Of a stretch of DNA of 64,000 nt, positions 22,601-31,673 are shown piece by piece; within the stretch, counting starts at the first letter, position 1, and each line of letters begins with the position of its first letter. The DNA comes from Phoenix dactylifera (lineage: Eukaryota; Streptophyta; Magnoliopsida; Arecales; Arecaceae): positions 124,001 through 188,000 of the forward strand of contig NW_024067779.1 in assembly GCF_009389715.1 (NCBI RefSeq), given 5' to 3'. The translations under genes were made by a program, and so were the position numbers. Under the pieces are notes generated by a model. That model ran no database searches. It was not told the origin of the DNA and worked only from the letters and a program-made list of their open reading frames with translations.

Positions 22601-24314
22601 ATATATGGGTGGGTGTGAGCTCCAGAATAACCATGTTAATTTTGGACGGCTAGTCACGAGCCGTAGCATAATATTATAGATAGTCTAGCCACGAGCAGAA
22701 ATATGGTTCATTGGCAGGAGACATGGCACTATTGATTGTTCCATCATGGATGAGAAATGTAACCATGGTTAATCTAAAGCTAAAATATGAGATATGTGCA
22801 TGTGAATATGTTTGGTGAATTTGGACTCTAGGTTGATCTCATTATTATTGATTGCCCTATCATAGGTGGGGGTGCGCACGGTTCGGATCGAGTTGGTTCA
22901 GAGATATTTTTGAAATCAAACCGATTTAAATCAGTTTTCTAAAATCGAAACCAGAACCGAACCGACCCTATGCTTAAACCGATTTAGACCAACACGGAGA
23001 AAAAGAGAGGGAGGAGAGCAATGGACTCAGCGTACAACCTAGACTAAGACATAGATTGATAAAATTCAAACCATGCCACTACAGTACCTTAAAAGAATTA
23101 ACAACAAATAGATCTATAACCCCAAAAAAGAAACAAAAAAAATCGAAGGTTACCTCTCCACAAATGTCATCTATCTTCTTGGAGTTGTAGACCCTTCTGG
23201 CATCATGGACTGATCCAAAACAAAACTTACCCAAGATTCCTCTTTTCCCTCTTCAAATCCCTCTCAATCAAGCAGCTTTCTCCTTGAAATTCAATTGTGA
23301 ATAAAATGGTTAATTTGATATTACATGAAATGCTATTTATGAATGAATTAATTATATTGGCATATGGTGTGCATATGTATGTATGTATGTATGTATGGAT
23401 GTTACTGGAAATGCTATTTGTGAATTGATCGGTTATTGTCGCATATGGTGTGCGTATGTATGTATTGATGTTACATGAAATGCTATTTATGAATGGATTG
23501 GTTATTTTGGCAAATGGTGTGCGTATGTATTTATTCTGGTATATTTGAGTCATGGTAGATTGTTAATATGTCTCTTCATGGTAATTGCATGAAATATCAA
23601 AAAATAGTTATTTTGATATATATATATATATATAAAAGCATTTTCCAGTTTATTTGAGTTTCCCTAGATTATTGGTATGTGATTTCTTGAAAATTGCATA
23701 TAGTTCAGTATTGATTATTTATTTCTGAGTATGTTTCTCTAGGGATTCTTACGAGACTGTTAGCTCATATCATTGTCTTTTTTTTTTTCAAAGCAACATG
23801 ATGTATAGCATTCAGTTGAGGTTGGGGTTTGCTAGAGAGAACTAGAAGGAAAATCAATATCTTTGATATCACTGAAAAAAAAGAGTATTTGGATCACTCT
23901 TTTCACTTAATAAATATCGAAACTAATTGTTTTGAAATTTATGGAAAAAAATAATCTAATAGGCCTTGCATATTTTATAGGGTTATGCTCTATGGAATGT
24001 GCAGCAGTGTGATGTGCCAACTCGAATGGTAGGTTTGGAGCATGACAATTTTCATATTCGGTAACTCATTTAGACATGAAAATGCTTGATTCCCATGGAT
24101 ATTGAATTATACTTAGAAAAGATAAATCTATGTCTAATGAGGGGCTTGGTTATCATTTCTCATAGTCCTTGACATATGCCTAAGTAACAATAGAAACCAA
24201 TTTATTATATTATATTATTAATATTAATTATTGATTAAAAAAATAGTGTAATAATTTTTTATATTATATCATTTTTATTATTTATTTTCAAAAATATACA
24301 ACAATAATCTATTA
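19700..24314. other. intergenic DNA with degenerate repeats
   Basis: I see no supported gene. A GA microsatellite is at about 20862-20886. A weak minus-strand open frame of 93 codons (20530-20811) lies in a locally GC-richer patch but shows no family feature. At 22430-22870 the phrase GATTGCCCTATCATAGG and relatives recur in a loose array. At 22866-22985 a GGTTCGG/CCGAACC-rich patch resembles a hAT-like MITE end. Tandem repeats at 23310-23535 are annotated separately. Confidence 0.4.
23310..23535. repeat. degenerate tandem repeat, three units of about 70-88 bp
   Basis: The phrase GAAATGCTATTTATGAAT, then TTGGTTATTTTGGCAT, ATGGTGTGCGTATGTATGTA and TTGATGTTAC occurs three times in tandem with substitutions and varying numbers of GTAT units. 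Open frames across it are artefacts of the repeat. Confidence 0.75.
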
Positions 24315-24321
24315 AGTTTGG

Positions 24322-24371
24322 GGGGTGGTTCTATATACACCCCCCCTATTGCTCAGGACACCCCCCAAAAA
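24322..24371 (+). repeat. left terminal inverted repeat of the MULE
   Basis: It matches 31617-31666 in inverted orientation through GCTCAGGACACCCCCC. A second, weaker copy of the same TIR phrase (CTCTACACCCCCCCATTTG, then CTAAGGACACCCCT) follows at about 24391-24426, so the left end carries a partial tandem TIR. Confidence 0.9.
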
Positions 24372-24804
24372 TTAAAAAAAAAATAAATACTCTCTACACC
24401 CCCCCATTTGCTAAGGACACCCCTAAAAAATTAAAAATACCTAAATTACCCCCCACCCTCCCCACCCCCTCACCTAAATTGCTCTCTACACCCCCCAAAC
24501 CCCCCCCCACCCCGCTCTTCCCCTCCAAAACACCCGTAACCCTTCCGCCCAAAAAACCTCGCCGGCGGCCAAACCCCCTCCGTCTCCCCCTTCTCCCTCT
24601 CGTCGCCGGTCGGTGCAGTGCACCTCGCCAACGCCCAAAACCCCCCCGTTCCCCCTTCTCCCTCTCGTCGCCGGCATTCTCCCGATCTCCGACCACCTCG
24701 CCGGCTTCTCCCGGAACCACCTCCCCGGCCATCTCCCGAGCAACGAGAACCTCGCCGGCGCCTCCACGACCACCTCGAGGTAGCTCCCCCCCCCGCCTCC
24801 AGTG

Positions 24805-25071
24805 CTCCGTTCGGCACTGGATCGCCGAACAGAACCCTTCTGTTCGGCTGAACAGTGCCGAACAGAAGCCCTCTGTTCGGCAACCCTCAACCGAACAGAA
24901 GGCTTCTGTTCGGCTGCACGGTGCCGAACAGAAGCCTTCTGTTCGGCTGCACAGTGCCGAACAGAAGGGTTCTGTTCGGCACCGTGCAGCCGAACAGAAG
25001 CCTTCTGTTCGGCTCTGTGCAGTCTGTTCGGCACTGTGCAGCCGAACAGAAGGCTTCTGGTGCCAAATCGC
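24805..25071 (+). repeat. left subterminal palindrome array of the MULE
   Basis: About six full copies and some partial copies of a 25-bp palindrome with arms GCCGAACAGAAG and CTTCTGTTCGGC around one variable base. Most are spaced by an 8-bp linker of the form TGCACGGT or its reverse complement ACCGTGCA, giving a period near 33 bp. The flanks (CTCCGTTCGGCACTGGATCG on the left, TGGTGCCAAATCGCGTGCCG on the right) recur inverted at the other end of the element, so the array is part of a long inverted arm. It lies upstream of the plant-mobile-domain gene's start. Confidence 0.95.
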
Positions 25072-25163
25072 GTGCCGTGCTGAATTTTATGCCGAACTTT
25101 TATGTATGCAATTGAATTATTTTCTTTGATATAGCCTAACATTGAATTTCTATATTTTCAGAC

Positions 25164-27078
25164 ATGGATCCCCGTCCCGCCAGAGTTAGACCTACGGCGT
25201 CAGCTAGGAGACGTCGTGCTAGGATTGCTTCTCCCGAGCCTGCTCATATGCCATCGGACTCTCCTGAGTCAGAGCATGATGATATGCCCGCTAGGGGCGA
25301 AGACGATGAGTCCGTTGGACAATGTCCAGGAGGTCCAGAGGATGAGTCCGTCCTGATCAGTTTCAGGACGCATATAGCAGCTTCCATCTGGAGGCAACAG
25401 GTATTGTTTATTTGTTATAGCATTATATTTTGTTTATTGATGTTTTATAAAGTAGTAGTAATTATACATTTATATTACAGGAACGAGCTCCACTAAAGTG
25501 CATGAACCATACTGCCAAGGTTGGTGAATGGAAGTGGTGGTCTTCAAACCAACCAAATACCAGGTTCAGAGCACTATTGAGGCAGTCGGGCCTCGTAGAG
25601 TTAGTACAGTGCTCTTATCGATTCATCGATAAGATTCTGATTTCGGGCTTCGTAGAGAGATGGCAGCCCGAGACGAACACCTTCCATATACCATTTGGCG
25701 AGATCACTATCACGTTGGATGATGTATCCGCCATTTTAGGGATTCCTGTCGCAGGTTCCTCAGTATCAGTTTCTCCTGAGAGGATGAGTGATCGGGATGC
25801 TGAGGAGCTACTTGTGGAGTTGTTGGGGGTGTCAGCTGGAGACGCGCGTCAGGAGGTACTGTCATCGCGCGGTCAGTCTGTGAGGATGGAGTGGCTGAGG
25901 ACTCAGTTTCACTCTGTATCTGATAGAGACAGGCAGCAGAGGATAGAGTGTGCAGCACGAGCCTATTTGTTATTTTTGTTAGGCTGCACACTCTTTGCTG
26001 ATAAGAGTGGGACCAGGGTGCCTATAGCGTATCTGTGTTTACTGCGGGATCTGGATAGGGTGAGCACATATGCCTGGGGTACAGCTGCCTTAGCATATTT
26101 GTATCGGCAGTTGGGGATTGCGTCGAGGTCATCAGTGAGACAGATCAGTGGTTATATGACGCTTCTGCAGGCATGGATTTATGAGCATTTTCCAGCACTC
26201 AGTCCTCATCCGTCGCTCGAGTATACTGATGCCAGTCCCCGCGTGCACCGCTGGATGCCCGGTACTCCATCCCGTACCACGATGGACCATTTAGTGGTTC
26301 TACGTGAGTCATTGGACCTTTTGAGCATCGATGAGGTACGTATCATATTACCATTTGCTTGTGTTTGTCAGTACATTTAATATGCGATATAGTATAAAAC
26401 TGAAATGGACCTTTTGTTTTACAGGTTATTTGGGATCCCCATCATCGGCTTCGGGGAGATCGCCCATATATACCCGTCGCATTTTTTAGTGGCTCCATCA
26501 AGTGCCTTGATATCGTAGAACCCTATCATCCAGAAAGGGTTCTTAGACAGTTTGGTCGTATTCAGACCATCCCTCGAGCGCCACTAGCCCCTACGCGAGC
26601 CAACAGAGGTTCCACAGTAGGCTCGTACCGGATACATTACTCCTATATGGATCAGCTTTGGGAGCGGTGGGAGGACCACGTGCTGAGCCAGGCGAGCAGG
26701 AGCCACCCAGTTACCCGGCCATCAGACAGCGTACCGGGATACATGGAGTGGTATCTCCGTATCACGCACGTTGCAGTTCAGCCTCCTCATCTGCGCTCGA
26801 GTACTCATTCTGGAGCTAGGGGAGGTCATGATGATGCTGACATGCACCGGCGGCGTAATGCAGCTGCACTCGGTATCAGTACCGACATTGTACGGATGGG
26901 TCCCTCAGAGGCTACGTCACTAGGTGCCGGGCACCTATATGATGCTATTTCTCAGATGCATCAGGTACTTCTGGGTGATGAGCCTGGCCCGAGTACAGCA
27001 CCCTCTCATTCGGATCCAGGACCCTCTCATTCGGACGTACAGCAGTACACGCGTCGACGATGGCGTCATAGGGATTGA
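25164..27078 (+). CDS. plant mobile domain (PMD) protein, MAIN-like
   Basis: Exons 25164-25400, 25481-26335 and 26425-27078 join in phase 0 with GT-AG junctions to 581 aa. The N-terminal 80 residues are Arg/Ser/Pro-rich and acidic. From about residue 80 the protein matches the PMD seen in MAIN/MAIL proteins and in 'serine/threonine phosphatase 7 long form' homologues: HTAKVGEWKWW, FVERWQPETNTFHIPFGEIT, ITLDDVSAILGIPV, later DRPYIPVAFFSGSIKCLD, HPERVLRQFGRIQTIPRAP and WERWEDHVL. No phosphatase catalytic part is present. PMD is known in host silencing-related proteins and in transposons; its role in a MULE is unknown. An acceptor-like TTTTCAG just before the start suggests a 5'UTR intron reaching back into the palindrome array. 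No lesion is seen. Confidence 0.85.
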
Positions 27079-27262
27079 TGATGGAGCCTTTGTAATCTTT
27101 GTAAAGCCTTTGATATTAATGAAAAATATATATTTTTGGTATATTTACGTGTAATCTTTGTAAAGCCTGGCCCGTTCTATTTTACACAAATATAACAGTG
27201 CACATAACAATCAATCTAACAATGCGAAGACAGATATTTTTTGATTTATATTGATGATGGAG

Positions 27263-27309
27263 TTTCAAAAATTGTACATATATAAACAATCAATCTAACT
27301 CTACTGTCT
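27263..27309. repeat. 47-bp direct repeat flanking the captured segment, copy 1
   Basis: It starts TTTCAAAAATTG and runs through CAATCTAACTCTACTGTCT. It matches 27785-27831 in 46 of 47 positions. On the minus strand both copies encode the same ending (TVELD then a stop), the tail of the OTU gene. A shorter shared phrase (TGATGATGGAGTTTCA) occurs just before this copy and again at about 27732-27747. Confidence 0.9.
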
Positions 27310-27332
27310 TGCCTCCACCTCCCCCTGAGGAG

Positions 27333-27537
27333 ATGGAGTCCCGTGGGGGGTTTGACCCTGAATCTGATACGACTGATGTTCTGCCTCCACCTCCCCCTGA
27401 GGTACCTCCAAATGTTGTTCCAATCAAAGCTGACCCTGGACAAAGTTCCCCTCCAAAAAAGGCAGCAAAGCCTAAGAGGGTGCCAGTGGCAAGACCTGGC
27501 CTTGCAAGGAGAGGGCAGCCGATTAACCTCTTAACCA
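27333..27537 (+). pseudogene. captured 5' coding fragment of an ARGONAUTE4-like gene
   Basis: The plus-strand frame from ATG 27333 reads MESRGGFDPESDTTDV, LPPPPPEVPPNVVPIKAD, PPKKAAKPKRVPVARPGL and ARRGQPINLLT, then loses similarity. This is the N-terminus of the AGO4/6/9 clade: Pro-run, PPNVVP, basic patch, VPVARPGxxxxGQxIxLLTNHF. It stops exactly where the conserved NHF would follow. No PAZ, MID or PIWI domain is present, so it cannot slice. AGO4 binds 24-nt siRNAs in RNA-directed DNA methylation. The fragment sits between the converging genes of the MULE and is antisense to the OTU unit. The clade is recognised from memory. Confidence 0.75.
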
Positions 27538-27544
27538 AGAACAT

Positions 27545-27740
27545 CACAGAGCCCTCTTTTCCAACAAATGTGTTAATCATCTGCTCAAGCTTGTCACCGT
27601 TAAGTTCTTGTACATCAGAAAGGTCTATTAGTTCCCCTGTTTGATTTGTTTGCTCCCACCAGCTCTTAAGTATGTTTCTGTTTACATCTGAAATCTCAAC
27701 GGAAACAACAGTCGTCATATGTATTCCCAGCTGATGATGG
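27545..27740 (-). pseudogene. second captured segment, unidentified
   Basis: On the minus strand the frame reads MTTVVSVEISDVNRNILKSW, then WEQTNQTGELIDLSDVQELN and a further 24 residues ending KEGSVMFLVKR, with balanced coding-like composition. It continues without a stop through the antisense of the AGO4-like piece to the shared TVELD ending. I do not recognise the source. It may be another host exon picked up with, or before, the AGO4-like fragment, or a part of an older transposon gene. The full chimeric open frame is 27290-27790. Confidence 0.35.
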
Positions 27741-27784
27741 AGTTTCACAGTACATGACTCTAAGAGCCCCAAAAAATTTACAAC

Positions 27785-27831
27785 TTTCAAAAATTGTACA
27801 TATATAAATAATCAATCTAACTCTACTGTCT
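27785..27831. repeat. 47-bp direct repeat flanking the captured segment, copy 2
   Basis: Partner of 27263-27309. It overlaps the last codons of the OTU gene and is therefore probably the original copy. Confidence 0.9.
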
Positions 27832-29073
27832 CGCTAATTATAACATTAGGTGAGATGCTCTCTTTGAACTGTTGAATCCGTGCTTCATATGAATTTTCCC
27901 ATCCGGTAGCACAAGGAAGATGATATTTTCGCCAGTTGGTCGCTACTGGCGGAACGGGATGTCCCGGCAACAAGAACACCTTCAAAATTAGAAATAAGAA
28001 AATATTAATAGCTACAAAATTATAAATAAGCAAAATTAAATAAGCAAAATTAAATATTCGCAAGTGTTGTGAACGTAGTACCTCAACAAAATGATTTCCA
28101 TTTACGAATCCGATAGCGATATCTTTGCGGGATAGAAGAGGTACTGGCACAGAACGGAGAGGTAGGAAGGTCAGACATTGTTGCAACGAGAGATGGTATA
28201 GGACAACATTATAGCAGGATGCTATAAGATGACCCATGTCCGGCATAGTCATCCATCTGTCATATGGTGGACAATCATCATAATATGATAATGCATGAGT
28301 GATCTCAGCAATCGTCCCTTCCACACCATATAATGTGCGATAGTGGTCCGAATGACATTGCAACTCTTGCAATAAATCCTTCCTAACACGCACCCAGTCA
28401 TCTTCTCCAAATCCCAGTAAGTCAGCTATTGCCCTAAATCCGCAATTCCCATCAGCTTTTACATCCTTGATATGCTGGATGTATGGTCTCAAGGCAGAAG
28501 GAATAGCATCAATATAGATAATGGGCGTATGTGACTGGGCTCTAGTACGAAAAACCTGCAAATAATATCAAATGATAGAAAATATGTAACAATGGCAGAA
28601 CATGTCCCGTATCGGCACATCTCGGCACGGCACATCCCGTATCGGCACATCTCGGCACGGCACATCCCGTATCGGCACATCTCGGCACGGCACGTCCCTA
28701 CATGTCCCGTATCGGCACATCTCGGCACGGCACGTCCCGACATGTCCCGTATCGGCACATGACATACCGGCACGGCACGGACCGTCCCGTAGACGTTGTG
28801 ATACCTATTGTAAGGAAATAAATATTTAGTACTTACCTTTTGCTTGGGCCGCCTCTTTTGAATCTGAGTAGATGGATTGCGGATGGTAACTTTCTCAACA
28901 CCAGGTGAATAACTATCCTGTCCAGATAGAACCAACTCAAACGCAGACGGGTCACGTCGAGTAGACGTATCAACCTTCATTGAAGCGCGCCCACGTGAAC
29001 CGGTCTTCCGTTTTGCAGGCTCTAAAAGAGGTATACTATCTGGACTTGCAATCTCTCGTAACTTCTTGATCAT
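27812..29073 (-). CDS. OTU-family cysteine protease unit of the MULE
   Basis: Exons 29073-28837, 28555-28082 and 27979-27812 have GT-AG ends and join in phase to about 292 aa. OTU enzymes cleave ubiquitin or related chains. The catalytic Cys is in VKADGNCGFRAIADLLG and the His is in IGFVNGNHFVEV. PDMGHLIASCYNVVL and QQCLTFLPLRS are typical of plant MULE-encoded OTU proteins, as is the tail LPGHPVPPVATNWRKYHLP. The first exon (MIKKLREIASPDS, then STRRDPSAFELV) is the linker that in relatives joins transposase to OTU in one protein. Here a TAG codon directly precedes the ATG at 29073, and a frame break lies further upstream. The OTU part may therefore be cut off, or be made separately. The intron at 28836-28556 holds a minisatellite. 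Confidence 0.75.
28606..28795. repeat. GC-rich minisatellite inside an OTU intron
   Basis: Units of 30 bp (CGTATCGGCACAT plus CTCGGCACGG and a CACATCC or CACGTCC linker), with some 40-bp variants carrying an extra CATGTCC, repeat about five times. Each unit contains short related phrases (TCGGCACAT, TCGGCACGG). Open frames across it in both directions are artefacts. Confidence 0.9.
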
Positions 29074-29141
29074 CTACAATTGAGAAGCCCCATCTAACTT
29101 CTTGAATCGTAGCGCAATCAAATCTAACTCTGCATCACAAC

Positions 29142-31417
29142 TCAACTGAATTGGCTGCACGGGGGGGTAGGCAGAATATCAAGTTTCCTCCAATGAGGAT
29201 CTATGCAGTCGAGAGGAATGGGCCGACCTTCCACCCTGTACCGCGCAATCTGGTGAGCACATGGTATACCATGTGTGCGTCGAATAGCGCACCCACAATT
29301 TAAATCATCAAACCCAACTGAATTGGCTCGTTTCGATTGGGCGAGGACATGATTTAACGCACTTATAGATATGAAACCTCGCAACTCTTTGAATTCAGCT
29401 GGCTTGAAGTTGTGCTGCACTACCAATAAACTCTTCTCCAATGAGGCTTTAACGGAGCTGTGCTGCAACTCAATCAATCCATGTATTCTAGTCCAAGATG
29501 ACTCGAAACTTCCTTGGCTTGATCCAAGCTGCTTTTTGAGCTTTGCATGTGCACTCTCGACCCTAGTAAACAAATGAAAGTTAGATATAAGAACTGAGGC
29601 AAATTAAAATTAAATGAGTCTTTATTTGTGATACCTATTTGTCGTCACATTTCCGTAGTGCCTGCATGTATCCGTCCACGCCGCAACAAATCTTTCCTTG
29701 TATTTGCTCAGCCAAGTATCTGACACATACTGTAGTGCATCTGGATAGGTACCGAACTCTCTCTGCAGTGCACTCCAGCGATCATTATACTCGTCTTCCG
29801 TGGAGGACAGCACTAGTACATTCCAACTCATAATAAATTTATCCCATTTCTCCTTCAATTCGAAAAATTTTTTGCACTTGGCCAAAACATTCCTACTAAT
29901 ATGCCATCTACATAATAAATGTCTAGCAGTAGGAAATACTCTATGAATTGCATTCATCAAAGCCAAGTCTCTATCTGTAACAATCAACTCAGGCAAAACA
30001 TCATCAGCTATGACACTGCGCAATCTCTCTAATGCCCAAGTATAGCTTTCTTCCCCCTCAGAATTTAAGTATACAAAAGCAACTGAAAATGTCATGTCAG
30101 TAGATGTCACCCCCACAATCTCTAAGAGCGGAAGACGATACCTATTCGTCTTGTACGTGCAATCCATTATCAACACACGGGGAAATGCACGGAACAAATC
30201 AATGCTGCCAGGGTGTGCCCAAAATAAGTCATGCACAACATCCGTATTAGTACAATTCCTATGCCACTCAATATATTTAGCCTCTGATAATTTACCTAAT
30301 AGATGTTGCATTTCAGACCTCCCGGCTTTCTCTGCAACCTTAAACCGTTGACGTACATTGTAGATAGTCTTGATAGTCGTAACATTGAGGGCATCTCTTT
30401 CCTTCAATGTGGATAATATGTCCTTTGGACAAACCAAACTCTTCGACATATCCACTAACAATTCCGTCTCCTGCTCAGATAATCTCCCTACATATGAGTG
30501 CCCCTCCAGATTCTCTGCAGCGGGATGATTGTGCACTCCACATACGACCAGTAATATCCAATCATCCGCAGTATCCAATTTCTTTCCTCTTAATGCAAAA
30601 GGGCATCCACACTTCTTTGTCCCACAGGCAGTCTTTATTCGCTTTTCTTTTTTGGTTCGGTACGTCCCACCCCTCTCACAACCTAACGTAATTCTGGGTT
30701 TCTTAGAAATGGTACCTGCATCAGATGATTTGATTACAACAACAAAACCATTTCGCCTCCCAGCTTCACGACACCAATTACACAAGTCCTCTCTACTCTT
30801 GAAGATCTATACATTAAACAATTTATGTAAGTACACAGTTGTAAAAATAGCTCGCTAAACTAATACAAAATTGCACAATACATTATAATACCTCGTAAGT
30901 TGTAAATTCGCTTGTGTAATCCAGTACAAATTCTGATCCAATTATACTCGATTCGGTTGTAGCATAGCCCTACATATAAAATAATTTATCACCAAGAATT
31001 AATGAATCAGAGGATCTGTTCGGCACAAAATTCAGCACGGCACGCGATTTGGCACCAGAAGCCTTCTGTTCGGCTGCACAGTGCCGAACAGAAGGCTTCT
31101 GTTCGGCTGCACAGAGCCGGACAGAACCCTTCTGTTCGGCACCGTGCAGCCGAACAGAAGGCTTCTGTTCGGCTGCACAGAGCCGGACAGAACCCTTCTG
31201 TTCGGCACCGTGCAGCCGAACAGAAGGCTTCTGTTCGGCACCGTGCAGCCGAACAGAAGGCTTCTGTTCGGCACTGGTCAGCCGAACAGAAGCCTTTTGT
31301 TCGGCGATCCAGTGCCGAACGGAGCACGAACCGTGAAAAAAAAAAAATTTCGAAACAAGGTGGAACACGTACCTTTGCGGCCGATTCTTCGTCCCAAATC
31401 ACTAGTTGCTTGTCCAT
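29142..31417 (-). pseudogene. FAR1-type MULE transposase with SWIM finger (3' frame break)
   Basis: Inferred exons are 31417-31373 (MDKQLVIWDEESAAK), 30969-30892 (GYATTESS to FTTYE), 30806-29635 and 29562-29142. All have GT-AG junctions in phase. The FAR1-like DNA-binding part holds CNWCREAGRRNGFVVVIKSS, LGCERGG and GTKKCGCPF. The transposase core follows, with catalytic Asp residues in VLIMDCTYKTNRY and LIVTDRDLALMNAI, the conserved CxxH in LLCRWHISRN, and a probable Glu near SSTEDEYNDRW. The SWIM finger CGCAIRRTHGIPCAHQ is complete. After LDILPTPPC the frame breaks at a seven-C run (29161-29167 on the plus strand) and stops at 29142; the family's linker resumes in another frame and meets a TAG at 29074-29076. 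The catalytic core is intact; the fused C-terminus is not. Confidence 0.8.
31015..31330 (-). repeat. right subterminal palindrome array of the MULE
   Basis: About seven full copies of the same 25-bp palindrome, with some units carrying GCCGGACAGAAC instead of GCCGAACAGAAG, in inverted orientation to the left array. On the inferred gene model the array lies inside intron 1 of the transposase gene (31372-30970). Copy number and unit order differ from the left arm, so the arrays have evolved by local duplication since formation. Confidence 0.95.
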
Positions 31418-31616
31418 GCTTCGAATGGGGCTTAAATCTCCTTCAAAGATCGCCTAAACGATGTAAATGAATCGAGGGGTTTAAGGGGGGTTTGAGGGGG
31501 GGTTTTTTTTTTCTTTTCATAACGAAACGGAGGAGGAGGAAAGGGGGGTGTATGAGAAAATCTCAAGGGCAATATGGTAATTACACTAAAGGTTAGTTTG
31601 GGTATTTTTTTTTTGG

Positions 31617-31666
31617 TTTTTGGGGGGTGTCCTGAGCAATAGGGGGGGTGTATATAGAACTACCCC
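31617..31666 (-). repeat. right terminal inverted repeat of the MULE
   Basis: Inverted partner of 24322-24371; ends TAGAACTACCCC followed by the target-site copy AGTTTGG. Confidence 0.9.
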
Positions 31667-31673
31667 AGTTTGG

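Larger units (their letters stand above)
24322..31666. mobile_element. Mutator-like element (MULE), 7.3 kb, with TIRs and TSD
   Basis: The ends GGGGTGGTTCTATATACACC (24322) and, inverted, GGGGTAGTTCTATATACACC (ending 31666) form TIRs of about 50 bp with about one mismatch. The flanks AGTTTGG at 24315-24321 and 31667-31673 match; a neighbouring G run leaves the duplication at 7 to 9 bp, close to the 9-11 bp usual for MULEs. Inside are inverted subterminal palindrome arrays, a plant-mobile-domain gene on the plus strand, a FAR1/MULE transposase plus OTU unit on the minus strand, and a captured AGO4-like fragment between their 3' ends. The two transcription units start near opposite TIRs and converge, the MuDR-like arrangement. 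Confidence 0.92.

Noticed and set aside
24470-25142. Long Pro/Arg-rich or EQKPSVR-repeat open frames on both strands
   Set aside because: They arise from the C-rich left arm and the palindrome array, open in several frames at once; no real codon signature.
28568-28829. RDVPCRDVPI-type repeat proteins
   Set aside because: They are translations of the intronic minisatellite.
24805-31330. Possible CRISPR-like repeat-spacer arrays
   Set aside because: The spacers are constant 8-bp linkers, the repeats are inside TIR arms of a plant transposon, and no cas genes exist.
31002-31470. Mirror-image EQKASVR and NRRLLFG frames
   Set aside because: They are the right palindrome array; identical words appear in all frames and both strands.
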